The notes under the pieces are model-generated. The model did not search any database, had not been told where the DNA came from, and was given only the letters and a program-made list of their open reading frames with translations. The translations under genes and the position numbers were made by a program. From an uncultured Verrucomicrobiales bacterium (GTDB lineage: Bacteria; Verrucomicrobiota; Verrucomicrobiia; Verrucomicrobiales; Akkermansiaceae), in the NCBI GenBank assembly GCA_949373085.1, contig CASICJ010000027.1:1-64000 (forward strand): a stretch of 64,000 nt of DNA. The letters run 5' to 3'. Of this stretch, positions 37,231-44,072 are shown one piece after another; the stretch's first letter is position 1, and each line of letters opens with the position of its first letter.

Positions 37231-37746
37231 GTGTTAAATCCCCATCTCCCAGAGGCTTCTCCGGATCTTGGCCCTTCCCACACGCGCCAGCATCGCACCA
37301 AAGCCGGATTAGCCTTTCATAGGGCCTGTCTTGAGTTCTCACAGTCTCTTTGGCTTCAAGAAAAACCTGCCCAAGCCATTCTCCAACTGAATAAAGCTTC
37401 GATGATCCCTGACCGAGCCGCACCTTACCCCGCTCTTGTCTGGTTTTTAGCCCATCGTAGGGACCATCTTTTTATTGGGAATCCCGTTCGCCATTTCCAA
37501 CACTTAGCCACCCGGATCTCCGGAGATCACGCCAAACTTCGTAGTTGGAGAGCTTGGGCATGTTTTCATTTGGCAGAAATTTCACTTCCTTGTTCTAACT
37601 TCCCCCGCGATCACGAGCAAATTGAAAAAGAAAAGCTTATGATCCCTGCTTTTTGCAAAATCGAAAAAAAACTACCCTCTTGTGACTCATCAACCTTGTC
37701 TGCCGCTAAAGCTCTCGCTAGAACCTCCTCGCGCAAGCGCCCATAG
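37231..37746 (+). CDS. hypothetical protein whose stop codon lies in tRNA-Arg
   Basis: 171 residues, no recognised family. Tryptophan- and histidine-rich helical middle (LNKASMIPDRAAPYPALVWFL, LRSWRAWACFHLAEI) reminiscent of a short repeat protein, basic C-terminus (ARTSSRKRP). The TAG stop at 37744-37746 falls inside the 5' end of the tRNA-Arg half copy, so gene and tRNA overlapped before the island arrived. This identifies the left copy as the original chromosomal flank. Real-gene status is likely but not certain. Confidence 0.5.
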   Translation: MLNPHLPEASPDLGPSHTRQHRTKAGLAFHRACLEFSQSLWLQEKPAQAILQLNKASMIPDRAAPYPALVWFLAHRRDHLFIGNPVRHFQHLATRISGDHAKLRSWRAWACFHLAEISLPCSNFPRDHEQIEKEKLMIPAFCKIEKKLPSCDSSTLSAAKALARTSSRKRP

Positions 37747-37777
37747 CTCAACCGGATAGAGCATCGCACTTCTAATG
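37737..37777 (+). pseudogene. 5' half of tRNA-Arg(TCT), left island boundary
   Basis: Identical to positions 1-41 of the complete tRNA-Arg at 43984-44060 and stopping just after the anticodon loop (CTTCTAA). The next bases belong to the tail module that is also found at 41463. It cannot form a tRNA. Confidence 0.85.
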
Positions 37778-38018
37778 TATGCCTGCACCTTCCAGGGGGG
37801 GGCTAGAACGCTACTATAAGGGTTCCAGCGCCTTGAAAAGGCTAAAAACGCTCTATAACGATCACATTCAACGCCTGAGGTTGGCCTTTTAGGTTGGCCT
37901 TTTGCATTTTCTCAGAGGTTCTTTTTAATGGCCTCGAGCTCCTTTTTACGAGTGTTGATATCAAGCCGGGGCCGAAGGAACTTCCCTCCAAGCACGACCT
38001 TTTCTGATATCAGTGCTC
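37778..38018. repeat. left copy of a degenerate 0.2-kb module with two gene tails
   Basis: Shares a 22-bp identical stretch (37803-37824 with 41476-41497) and extended similarity with 41463-41640. On the + strand it encodes CTFQGGARTLL-stop, matching the tail FQERPRTLL-stop of the gene at 41208. On the - strand, 37912-38016, it encodes KVVLGGKFLRPRLDINTRKK then ELEAIKKNL-stop, the tail of an unidentified gene. Two AGGTTGGCCTT copies lie at 37878-37888 and 37891-37901. The remaining stretch to 38197 shows nothing further. Confidence 0.55.
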
Positions 38019-38197
38019 ACGAGCCTAAATTTCATTGCAACCACGGAGATCCCAGCTATTTCTAGGATTGGTGAAAAAATTCGACGGATATGATCTTTCA
38101 GGACCCTACGAATAAATACTGTTCGGCTAGGAAATAATTCACAGAGAATTCATCGTGCGTTCACACTGGTTTCACGAACCGACGCAACCATCCTGTA

Positions 38198-38722
38198 ATG
38201 AAACAAGCTAACGCATCTCCAGTCACGGGGCAGGAAGAACTTGGCCCTCCACAGCCTAAGTCGCCGCTCCGCAGAATTGTCCTCAAGGTATGCGTCATCA
38301 TCCTCGCACTTGCCCTAGTTTTCGCCGGGACTCTCTTCCGGATCTATGGAGTTGATACACACCATGCGAGTAGAGGTAGTATTTGGTGGCCAGAGAGGGG
38401 CCGGGATTTGATCCCGCCCACTGCTAGCGACATCACGCTGCGGAGGGACTTACTCGATCACTACGCCATCTACACAATATCGGAGAAAGACCTCAACGCT
38501 TTCCTCGACAAACGCTTCGCTCGCCCTGGGGAGGCGCTCGATTCTTTCAGCGAGAGATCGCCGGCGAACCCCAAGAATATTGGAAATGCAATCGGTCCGC
38601 TTGGATGGATGGTGACAAAAGATACGGTCGAGTATACCTACTACGCGAGCAACGGAGGTGGACACAATTACTATCACGATACGAAGACCGGAAGGACTTA
38701 TCAGGACTCTGCCTACTGGTAG
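38198..38722 (+). CDS. orphan single-pass membrane protein, cassette gene
   Basis: 174 residues. Cytoplasmic proline-rich start (MKQANASPVTGQEELGPPQP), a membrane helix at about 27-46 (IVLKVCVIILALALVFAGTL), then an outside domain of about 125 residues with ASDITLRRDLLDHYAIYTIS and a Tyr/Gly/His-rich end (EYTYYASNGGGHNYYHD). No family recognised. It is followed 29 bp after the stop by the first attC-like element and is probably the first visible cassette gene. Confidence 0.6.
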   Translation: MKQANASPVTGQEELGPPQPKSPLRRIVLKVCVIILALALVFAGTLFRIYGVDTHHASRGSIWWPERGRDLIPPTASDITLRRDLLDHYAIYTISEKDLNAFLDKRFARPGEALDSFSERSPANPKNIGNAIGPLGWMVTKDTVEYTYYASNGGGHNYYHDTKTGRTYQDSAYW

Positions 38723-38748
38723 TATATTCCTTCCCCCAAAATCGGACA

Positions 38749-38874
38749 CCGAACAAGCGGGTGGACCCCAACCGCCCTGCCCGCTGCGAGTCGAAATCGC
38801 CATGAACATTCAACCCTCAACCCCGATTTCAGAGCGCGCCCTCGGCAGGGCGTGACTGGACTCAAACGTTCTAC
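38749..38874 (+). repeat. attC-like recombination site 1
   Basis: AAC (38752-38754) to GTT (38868-38870), 119 nt. Imperfect inverted arms: CGCCCTGCC at 38773-38781 with GGCAGGGCG at 38844-38852, and GAAATCG at 38793-38799 with CGATTTC at 38824-38830, leaving a terminal loop of about 24 nt. Its middle part (CCATGAACATTCAACC) is nearly identical in site 3. The outer boxes AACAAGCG and ACGTT resemble attC ends, though GTTCTAC departs from the GTTRRRY consensus. The next gene starts 10 bp after the GTT. Confidence 0.6.
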
Positions 38875-38879
38875 TGAAA

Positions 38880-39548
38880 ATGAGACCGTTTCTATTACTT
38901 GCCGCACCGTTATTCCTTGGCTTGTTCGCCGGGTGCGGTGAACCCCAGGCGGATCTCTCAACACCCAAAATACATCAATCTGGAGGCATCAGCTTCGAAT
39001 ATCCAAAGAATTGGAGAATTACCGAAGATTCGGTCACGCCAGAGATTCACTATCTTTTTGTAGAGACCCCTGGCGATGCTCTTGTGATTCTGCAATCATA
39101 TCCGACGGGTGAAGCTGATGATCTTACAGCATTCTCCAAGGAATTTTCAGAGAGCGCTACGACTGAGGCGCCTATTGGCAAGATAGCGAAATCAACATTT
39201 TCGAACATTCCCGACGCAGGTGGCTATGGCTGGATCGTAGAAGATTTTGAGATTAATTTGCTAGGCGAATCTGTTCCACACCGACGCCTCTACGGATCCA
39301 AAGAGATTGGTGAGAGACTAGTTTTTCTGATCCTTCAGGCGGCAACCGAAGACTACTCAAAAGCAGAGGCTGGATTTCAGTTAATACGAGACACACTGCG
39401 AGACATCCCAAAGGCAGAACAAGGCGGCGCTGACCAACCCGCTACCGCCGTAGAGTCGAAGCCAGAGGGTAGTGAGCATCCTAAACCCGAGTCGGAGGTG
39501 CTCCCCAAGCAGCGGGTGGCAGGCCTAGACGTTGTGCTAAGAAAATGA
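38880..39548 (+). CDS. predicted lipoprotein with PsbP/DUF1795-like region, cassette gene
   Basis: 222 residues. Lipoprotein signal MRPFLLLAAPLFLGLFAGC, the cysteine at 19. The mature part begins GGISFEYPKNWRITEDS and has a periplasmic beta-layer pattern like PsbP/DUF1795 proteins (weak match by eye). The last 45 residues or so (IPKAEQGGADQPATAVE onward, proline- and lysine-rich) are encoded by the second attC-like element, so this tail is probably not part of the folded domain. The stop overlaps the ATG of the next gene by 4 bp. Confidence 0.65.
   Translation: MRPFLLLAAPLFLGLFAGCGEPQADLSTPKIHQSGGISFEYPKNWRITEDSVTPEIHYLFVETPGDALVILQSYPTGEADDLTAFSKEFSESATTEAPIGKIAKSTFSNIPDAGGYGWIVEDFEINLLGESVPHRRLYGSKEIGERLVFLILQAATEDYSKAEAGFQLIRDTLRDIPKAEQGGADQPATAVESKPEGSEHPKPESEVLPKQRVAGLDVVLRK
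39415..39537 (+). repeat. attC-like recombination site 2, inside a coding end
   Basis: AAC (39418-39420) to GTT (39531-39533), 116 nt. Ends match the other two sites (AACAAGGCGGCG and GACGTT), with imperfect arms CCAACCCGCTACC on the left and AGCAGCGGGTGG on the right, and inner GAGTCGAAG and GAGTCGGAG blocks. It overlaps the 3' end of the lipoprotein gene, which reads through it in frame. The next start codon is 12 bp after the GTT. Confidence 0.55.
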
Positions 39549-40180
39549 AGCGATTCCTCCGCTCACGAATCTTCAAGGTGCTCGCCTGCATCGGCATCAT
39601 CGGGTTGATTGTTGCGGGCGGGATTGTGGAGCCACGAAGTTCCATTGGGCATGTCGTCTTCCATTCAGCGTATGCATTCCCTCCGACGCGGCCTGCCGTT
39701 TTGCGGTTTTACACGTGGAGCCTCAAAGAGTTCGAAGGCGGCTTCCTGCCTCCTAGCATCGACGAGTTTCTGATTAATCGTCTAGCGTATTGCGAAGGTA
39801 AGCCCGAGGAGACGGCCATCATCGATTTTCAGATCCGACAGGGTTCAGGTCGTTGGGGCGATTCTGCCTCGAAGTCACACGAAACCTACCAGAAGCAAAT
39901 GATAACAAGCATCATGAACCGACTAGATGAGATGAGCGATCAGGATGCTGTGAGCGCTATGGTCTTCGTCGAGTCGTTGAGACGCGAGAATACCCTCGGG
40001 AAGGGAGGATTCACCGGGATGTGGACTTACTCAGATACCACCTTTGCTCTCAATCGTCCTGCGTTTGATTCAGCGAAGGAGAGCTTTCGGAAGTGGTGGG
40101 GCGATGGAAGTAACTGGCCTAGCATCCGCGCTAATGATCCGCTTGCAGGCACTGAACTCGCAATCCACTCTGGCCCGTAG
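39545..40180 (+). CDS. orphan membrane-anchored protein, cassette gene
   Basis: 211 residues. Basic N-terminus and a membrane helix (MKRFLRSRIFKVLACIGIIG to about residue 27), then a soluble domain rich in aromatic residues (LRFYTWSLKEFEGGFLPPS, FRKWWGDGSNWPSI) without cysteine pairs or recognised motifs. No family recognised. The stop is at 40178-40180 and attC-like site 3 begins 10 bp later. Its start directly after attC-like site 2 is the spacing expected for a cassette gene. Confidence 0.6.
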   Translation: MKRFLRSRIFKVLACIGIIGLIVAGGIVEPRSSIGHVVFHSAYAFPPTRPAVLRFYTWSLKEFEGGFLPPSIDEFLINRLAYCEGKPEETAIIDFQIRQGSGRWGDSASKSHETYQKQMITSIMNRLDEMSDQDAVSAMVFVESLRRENTLGKGGFTGMWTYSDTTFALNRPAFDSAKESFRKWWGDGSNWPSIRANDPLAGTELAIHSGP

Positions 40181-40190
40181 AACAACCAAG

Positions 40191-40314
40191 CACAACAAGG
40201 CGTCGCTCTCAACACCTGCCCCGCCGCGAGTTCAACCAGCCATGACCATTCAACCTTCAACCCACAGTCGAAGCCGCGCTCTCGGACAGGTGTGAGAGGA
40301 CTTCGACGTTCTCT
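40191..40314 (+). repeat. attC-like recombination site 3
   Basis: AAC (40194-40196) to GTT (40308-40310), 117 nt. Strong arms: CTCTCAACACCTG at 40206-40218 with CAGGTGTGAGAG at 40287-40298, one unpaired A. The inner part keeps CCATGACCATTCAACC, like site 1. AACAAGGCG and CGACGTT form the ends. The next start codon is at 40331, 20 bp further. Confidence 0.62.
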
Positions 40315-40330
40315 GAAACAATCTTACAAG

Positions 40331-40566
40331 ATGCCGCTCATCATGAATTCCACGCCTTTAATTTTGATTTTTGGGATGATTTCCATCCTCTCTCTGGGTA
40401 ATGTCGGTGCGGAACAATGCGGTCTATTTACCTACGACGAGGTGGATGGGACGGTGAAATCACAGGTTTCCCCAAGGACTTGGAGATCCATGTCGATATT
40501 CCTGCGTAAATCGATGGCAAGTCGGAAGTTGCCATCACAAGTATGATGAGGAGTCGAATCACTTAG
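40331..40566 (+). pseudogene. BspA-type leucine-rich-repeat protein, N-terminal remnant
   Basis: Starts with a signal peptide (MPLIMNSTPLILIFGMISIL) and CGLFTYDEVDGTV, which resembles the FTYxxxDGxVxITGY start of LRR_5/BspA proteins. One base is missing near 40455; in the shifted frame it continues EITGFPKDLEIHVDIPA, then an in-frame TAA at 40507-40509 stands where a Glu is expected (IDGK follows). Stop at 40564-40566. The rest of the repeat domain is absent. Fourth position of the cassette array. Confidence 0.55.
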
Positions 40567-41020
40567 TTGACGGCATAGTGCCAACAACAGATCCATCACC
40601 TGTGAGAACTGGATTTATGGCGATACCGCCTTTAAACCAATCTTCCCATCCATCTTCTGTTAACTTTCTGAAATAGGGTGACGTTCCAGCTTCTTGAAAA
40701 TCTGGGATAAAGACACCAAACTTACCATCTGCCGTCTTAGTGGTCTTTTCATCCCCACTAATTTTCACAACAACCGTTCCTGAAAGTCCATCTACAACAT
40801 CCCTACCTTCTTCCTTAAATTCTGATTGAAGCCCCGATGGATAAGTTTCAGTCCAATTTCCATCCTCAGCTCTTTCCCACAACCTGTAGCCTGGTTCGAC
40901 TGAATGGTTTGGAATATCAAACCAAAATTTAGTTAGGGCCTTATCGGGGATACTTTTCCCAGAAAAGACGCATGAGGAAAAAAGAAAGAGGGAGATCAAG
41001 GTAGCGACTGTTATCTTCAT
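40559..41020 (-). CDS. predicted lipoprotein of unknown function
   Basis: 153 residues, lipobox in MKITVATLISLFLFSSCVFSG (Cys17). The mature protein has a repeat-like beta pattern with many aromatics and glycines: WERAEDGNWTETYPSG, GLSGTVVVKISGDEKTTKT, DGWEDWFKGGIAINP. No family recognised. It is antisense to the cassette genes and overlaps the last bases of the BspA remnant, which suggests independent acquisition. Confidence 0.55.
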   Translation of the reverse strand: MKITVATLISLFLFSSCVFSGKSIPDKALTKFWFDIPNHSVEPGYRLWERAEDGNWTETYPSGLQSEFKEEGRDVVDGLSGTVVVKISGDEKTTKTADGKFGVFIPDFQEAGTSPYFRKLTEDGWEDWFKGGIAINPVLTGDGSVVGTMPSTK

Positions 41021-41207
41021 AATATTTATTTTTGTTAGATACCTTAACTCAAGAAACCCCGAGGAACAGCTTCGGTGTTGCCAGTTAAAGTTTTATAATG
41101 CCTATCGAACAATACTGCTCGATGAGACATGCGTGAAAGATGCAATTTTTGTGTCATGAAAAATGAAGCGTTTTTTTTGTTTGCCCAACTTGCTACCGTG
41201 AAAGGGA

Positions 41208-41492
41208 ATGAGCGAAGAGATCGGACAGGTTCAAAACTGCCACACCCCTCCCCCTGGTGCTCCTAGCTGGGCCAAGCTTTCGTTTCAGTGTGAGATGCAG
41301 TGGCATCAATTAGAAGAAACCCCTAACCCAGCAGAACGTCACTGCTCAAAGTGCCATGAAAATGTTCACCTAGTGACTAATAAGAAAGAGTTTGAATCTG
41401 CTTCGAAGCTTAAACACTGCGTTTCCATCCAATCCAAAGAATTTGAAATTCCTGCCTATACGTTCCAGGAGCGCCCTAGAACGCTACTATAA
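41208..41492 (+). CDS. small cysteine-rich zinc-ribbon-like protein
   Basis: 94 residues. Cys pattern in LSFQCEMQWHQLEETP, then ERHCSKCHENVHLV, then KHCVSIQ. The layout, FxC-x3-W-x2-L and RxCxxCxxxV followed by a Cys near the end, is seen in a group of small uncharacterised verrucomicrobial and planctomycete proteins and probably binds zinc. The C-terminus FQERPRTLL is encoded within the repeated module described at 41463, whose other copy sits at the island left end. Confidence 0.6.
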   Translation: MSEEIGQVQNCHTPPPGAPSWAKLSFQCEMQWHQLEETPNPAERHCSKCHENVHLVTNKKEFESASKLKHCVSIQSKEFEIPAYTFQERPRTLL

Positions 41493-41640
41493 GGGTTTCA
41501 GAGCCTAAAACAGCCGAAAAATGGACATAAAAGGTCATATCTGACATCTGAGGTTGGCCTTTTGGATTTCTCAAAGAGCACCTTTTACTGCCTAGAGCTC
41601 CGCTTTGATTCCCCAGCGTATCCTCGCCCAACAATTTCTA
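41463..41640. repeat. second, more decayed copy of the island module
   Basis: Matches 37791-37990: gene tail xRTLL-stop, the 22 bp at 41476-41497 identical to the left copy, one AGGTTGGCCTT at 41551-41561, and minus-strand remnants of the KKNL-stop tail with stops inside. The following bases to 41950 hold no gene I can support; a 61-codon + frame at 41562-41747 overlaps this remnant and shows no protein-like pattern. Confidence 0.5.
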
Positions 41641-41950
41641 GACGCGATCAAACACTCAAATCTAGCCACAGAAGCCTACCTTGGCTAGCTGAGCAAGACG
41701 GCTTAGAAAAATCCTTTGTTCCACCTGTCAGCACCTTAAAGATCTAATCGCCCGGGAGAAATGGATCAACTGGATTATCCGGCTTGGAGTAAAGACGCTC
41801 CTCCGAGCAGGCGGGTCCTTCCTCGAATCCCGAACACTGATTTGAATCTCCTCTCCTTTAGGGATTTAGAGATCGTTCTCTGAGTAATTTGCGATTCCGT
41901 CGGATTGACCTCGTTCAGAATAGCAAAACTCTAAGATGATTATCCTAGAC

Positions 41951-42154
41951 TCAATCAGGGTCGTCTTCTTTTAACAATTTATCAACCCTTGCCAAATATT
42001 CCCGCACCGCCTCACGAAACACAAATGACGAGCTTTCTCCACGGCGCTTTGCTTCTTCATGGATCCTTTGGCCTAGTTTGACATCTGTTCTAATATTGAA
42101 GGCACAAGAGGTCTTCTGATTGTCGTCATCCCCATGCACGCTCTGCAAAACCAT
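41951..42154 (-). CDS. ribbon-helix-helix DNA-binding protein
   Basis: 67 residues. Beta strand FNIRTDVKLGQRI followed by two helices, HEEAKRRGESSSFVFREA and VREYLARVDKLLKE, the MetJ/Arc/CopG pattern. This could be a small regulator or an orphan antitoxin: no toxin gene overlaps, and the upstream neighbour is on the opposite strand. The 250 bp ahead of it are AT-rich and carry TGTAA/TTACA inverted repeats that may be its operators. Confidence 0.68.
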   Translation of the reverse strand: MVLQSVHGDDDNQKTSCAFNIRTDVKLGQRIHEEAKRRGESSSFVFREAVREYLARVDKLLKEDDPD

Positions 42155-42206
42155 GTTGTTTTTTTATAGACCACCAAAAAAAAAAGCAACAGGCTTGTGA
42201 ACTTTT

Positions 42207-42221
42207 TGTAAGGTTTTTACA
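42207..42221. promoter_or_regulatory. TGTAA-N5-TTACA inverted repeat, candidate operator
   Basis: Perfect inverted repeat TGTAA-GGTTT-TTACA between the divergent RHH gene and the Ig-like gene. A related imperfect copy, TGTAA-N8-TACA, starts at 42245. Placement suits autoregulation by the RHH protein; this is inference. Confidence 0.35.
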
Positions 42222-42410
42222 TTTTTGCGATTTATCTGCACATTTGTAAACAGTTTCTACACAATATCTTATAACGGGTGTCCAATATTTTACTTTCGTT
42301 TAGATAGAAGAACGCTACGCTCAAACTGATGTAAACTTTTAGAAATCTTTGTAGCTTTTTTGCAAATCTTTACTTTGTTATTATTTTCTCTAAAAACCAC
42401 TTGTCGAATC

Positions 42411-43403
42411 ATGAACAGAATATCCTTTATCGTCGCTTTACTTTTGGCTCAGAGCTCTGGATTTACAGTCTGGTTCAACAATATCAACCAGGCAGATTCG
42501 ACAGCCGTTCCAATTCTTGACAACACTGGAACGTCGATCGAGGGCGGCTTTGGTTATGTTGCAGCAGGCACTTTTTCCACTCCCCCCAGTCAAATTACCA
42601 ACTTTGATGAATTTCAGATTTTTGGCGAAGGACAAAGCTCGTTTAACGGAGTTGCTTCTGGGTTTTTTGATCTAGGACGTTCGGCTCCTATACCAGAAGG
42701 GACAACAAGCTCCCCGGTTGGTGAGAGAATTTATGTCGTGATTGGAGACGGAAATTCTCTTTCCACTTCGACAGATTTTGCGGTCTTTGACTCCGGCTTC
42801 ACTTTTGGGACCGAGAATTTGCTTGGGCTCGGAGCAGTTGACGTGAACATAACTAGCAACTTTTTAACAGAGGATAAACTGATTGTCGGCGATCTCTTAA
42901 CCAATGTGGACACCGGGCTTGGCGTAACTTTTGACAAAGGTATCCAACTCACGACTGTGCAACAGCCTCTTGCTCCCGTTCTTAGCCCTGATCTCAAGGA
43001 TTTTTATCAGTCCGAAAGAGGAGAAACTCTCAGCGTTGACGCAACCCCGCTAGATGGTTTCCCTTCCACTTTTACTTATCAATGGAGTTACAACGGTGTT
43101 GACTATCCTTCCAGCCTAGGCGGGAGAAGGCCAATAATAAACTTTAGCGGAAACACCTTAGAGAACGGCAAATGGAAAATTATCGTCACGAATGATGCGG
43201 GCTCCACTGATCACACATTCGATTACCGAGTTTACATCCCGGAACCAGTCCCACCTACCATTAGAATCGGAAACTATTATGAGACTTCGCTGGATCAGCC
43301 TGTCTCTATCGACGCCACCCCTATTGCCGGATACCCAATTGATTTTGAATATCAGTGGTACTTGAACGGAAGCGCGATTGCGGCCGATCAAGGTGGCCAA
43401 GAA
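42411..43403 (+). CDS. secreted protein with Ig-like domains, 3' truncated
   Basis: The start ATG 42411 gives MNRISFIVALLLAQSSG, a signal peptide (open upstream to 42360). A domain of about 180 residues (FTVWFNNINQADSTAVPILD, verrucomicrobial PEP-CTERM-like style) is followed by two Ig-like repeats: FTYQWSYNGVDYP near residue 220 and FEYQWYLNGSAIAADQGGQ near 310. After AADQGGQ (about 43403) the sequence no longer looks Ig-like; the frame runs on to 43511 only as the antisense of the recombinase gene. The 3' part of the gene was lost at that junction. Confidence 0.65.
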
Positions 43404-43404
43404 C

Positions 43405-43847
43405 GTATCTTGATGATTGCCCGGAAGACTCTTAGCCGACTGTTTGCGGTGGTGGGTGAGACACTCTCATTGACCCTCTCGCCACCAATCGAGGCACTGA
43501 TTGCCATTTAAGCGAGCGAAGAGGACCGACATCACCGGAGCCTTCGCCAGGGCTTTGACATAGTTCGCGGTGTCCTGTTTTGTCCTGGGCTTCAGATTAG
43601 GACGCTTTAGCTCGAGGCGGAGCCACTCCTGTGCCCAATCGCCCAGGGTCAGGATTTTCCCCTCATAATCTCCCTGGTATCGAAGCCTCCCAGATTGCAA
43701 ACGGCGGAAGAGTCGCGACTTTGCCACCGACATCGATTTCGTCTCGAGAGGGCCCTGTCTGACCGATCCGTTTATTTTGGCTTTCCAATAGTAATTCCCG
43801 TACGTAGAAACAAACAAGTTCGTGATACCCGTCGATTTCAATCCCAT
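43405..43847 (-). pseudogene. tyrosine recombinase (integrase), N-terminal part only
   Basis: From MGLKSTGITNLFVSTYGNYY at 43847: an arm-binding-like N-terminus (WKAKINGSVRQGPLETKS), then a core-binding SAM-like domain, TLGDWAQEWLRLELKRPNL and RTKQDTANYVKALAKAPVM to QCLDWWREGQ. A stop at about 43467 is a one-base shift; the neighbouring frame continues SVSPTTANSRLRVFRAIIK to about 43408, where the sequence meets the truncated Ig-like gene. The catalytic domain (R-H-R-Y) is missing. It lies beside the right tRNA-Arg, the usual place for an island integrase. It is not an IntI by eye. Confidence 0.72.
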
Positions 43848-43866
43848 GCCAACCAATAATCCAACC

Positions 43867-43921
43867 AAGGCCAACCTGGCGAGGTCTTTTGGAGCTAAGG
43901 TTGGCCTTACAGGTTGGCCTT
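43867..43921. repeat. AGGTTGGCCTT cluster near the right island end
   Basis: AAGGCCAACCT at 43867-43877 is inverted relative to AGGTTGGCCTT at 43898-43908; a second direct copy follows at 43911-43921, a 13-bp period. Left island end: direct copies at 37878 and 37891, also 13 bp apart. Single copy at 41551. Spacing and placement upstream of the recombinase gene fit arm-type recombinase sites. Confidence 0.55.
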
Positions 43922-43983
43922 GGGTTTTTGAGATTTCTGGGAATGATCGACAACTCACTACAAATCAACACTTTAAGTAATAA

Positions 43984-44060
43984 GCGCCCATAGCTCAACC
44001 GGATAGAGCATCGCACTTCTAATGCGGGGGTTGCAGGTTCGAGTCCTGCTGGGCGTGCCA
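43984..44060 (+). tRNA. tRNA-Arg, anticodon TCT
   Basis: 77-nt cloverleaf: acceptor GCGCCCA/TGGGCGT, D arm TAGCTCAACCGGATAGAGC, anticodon loop CTTCTAA in stem CGCA/TGCG, T arm TTGCAGGTTCGAGTCCTGC, discriminator G and encoded CCA. Its 5' half is shared with the left island boundary. tmk begins 12 bp after it. Confidence 0.94.
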
Positions 44061-44072
44061 CTCTTTTCTTCC

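Larger units (their letters stand above)
37735..44024. mobile_element. 6.3-kb genomic island at tRNA-Arg(TCT)
   Basis: Bounded by a perfect 43-bp direct repeat, 37735-37777 and 43982-44024, covering two bases upstream of the tRNA through its anticodon loop. The right copy continues into a complete tRNA-Arg; the left copy diverges after TAATG. Inside are the N-terminal part of a tyrosine recombinase next to the right end, AGGTTGGCCTT repeats near both ends, orphan genes with attC-like sites, a ribbon-helix-helix protein, lipoproteins and gene fragments. The uninterrupted order would have been hypothetical gene, tRNA-Arg, tmk. Confidence 0.78.

Noticed and set aside
41562..41747. 61-codon + frame
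   Set aside because: Overlaps the repeated module whose other strand carries gene remnants; no protein-like pattern.
43405..43847. Recombinase as an integron integrase (IntI)
   Set aside because: It has an arm-binding-type N-terminus and sits at a tRNA; no IntI-specific region is visible and the catalytic part is missing.
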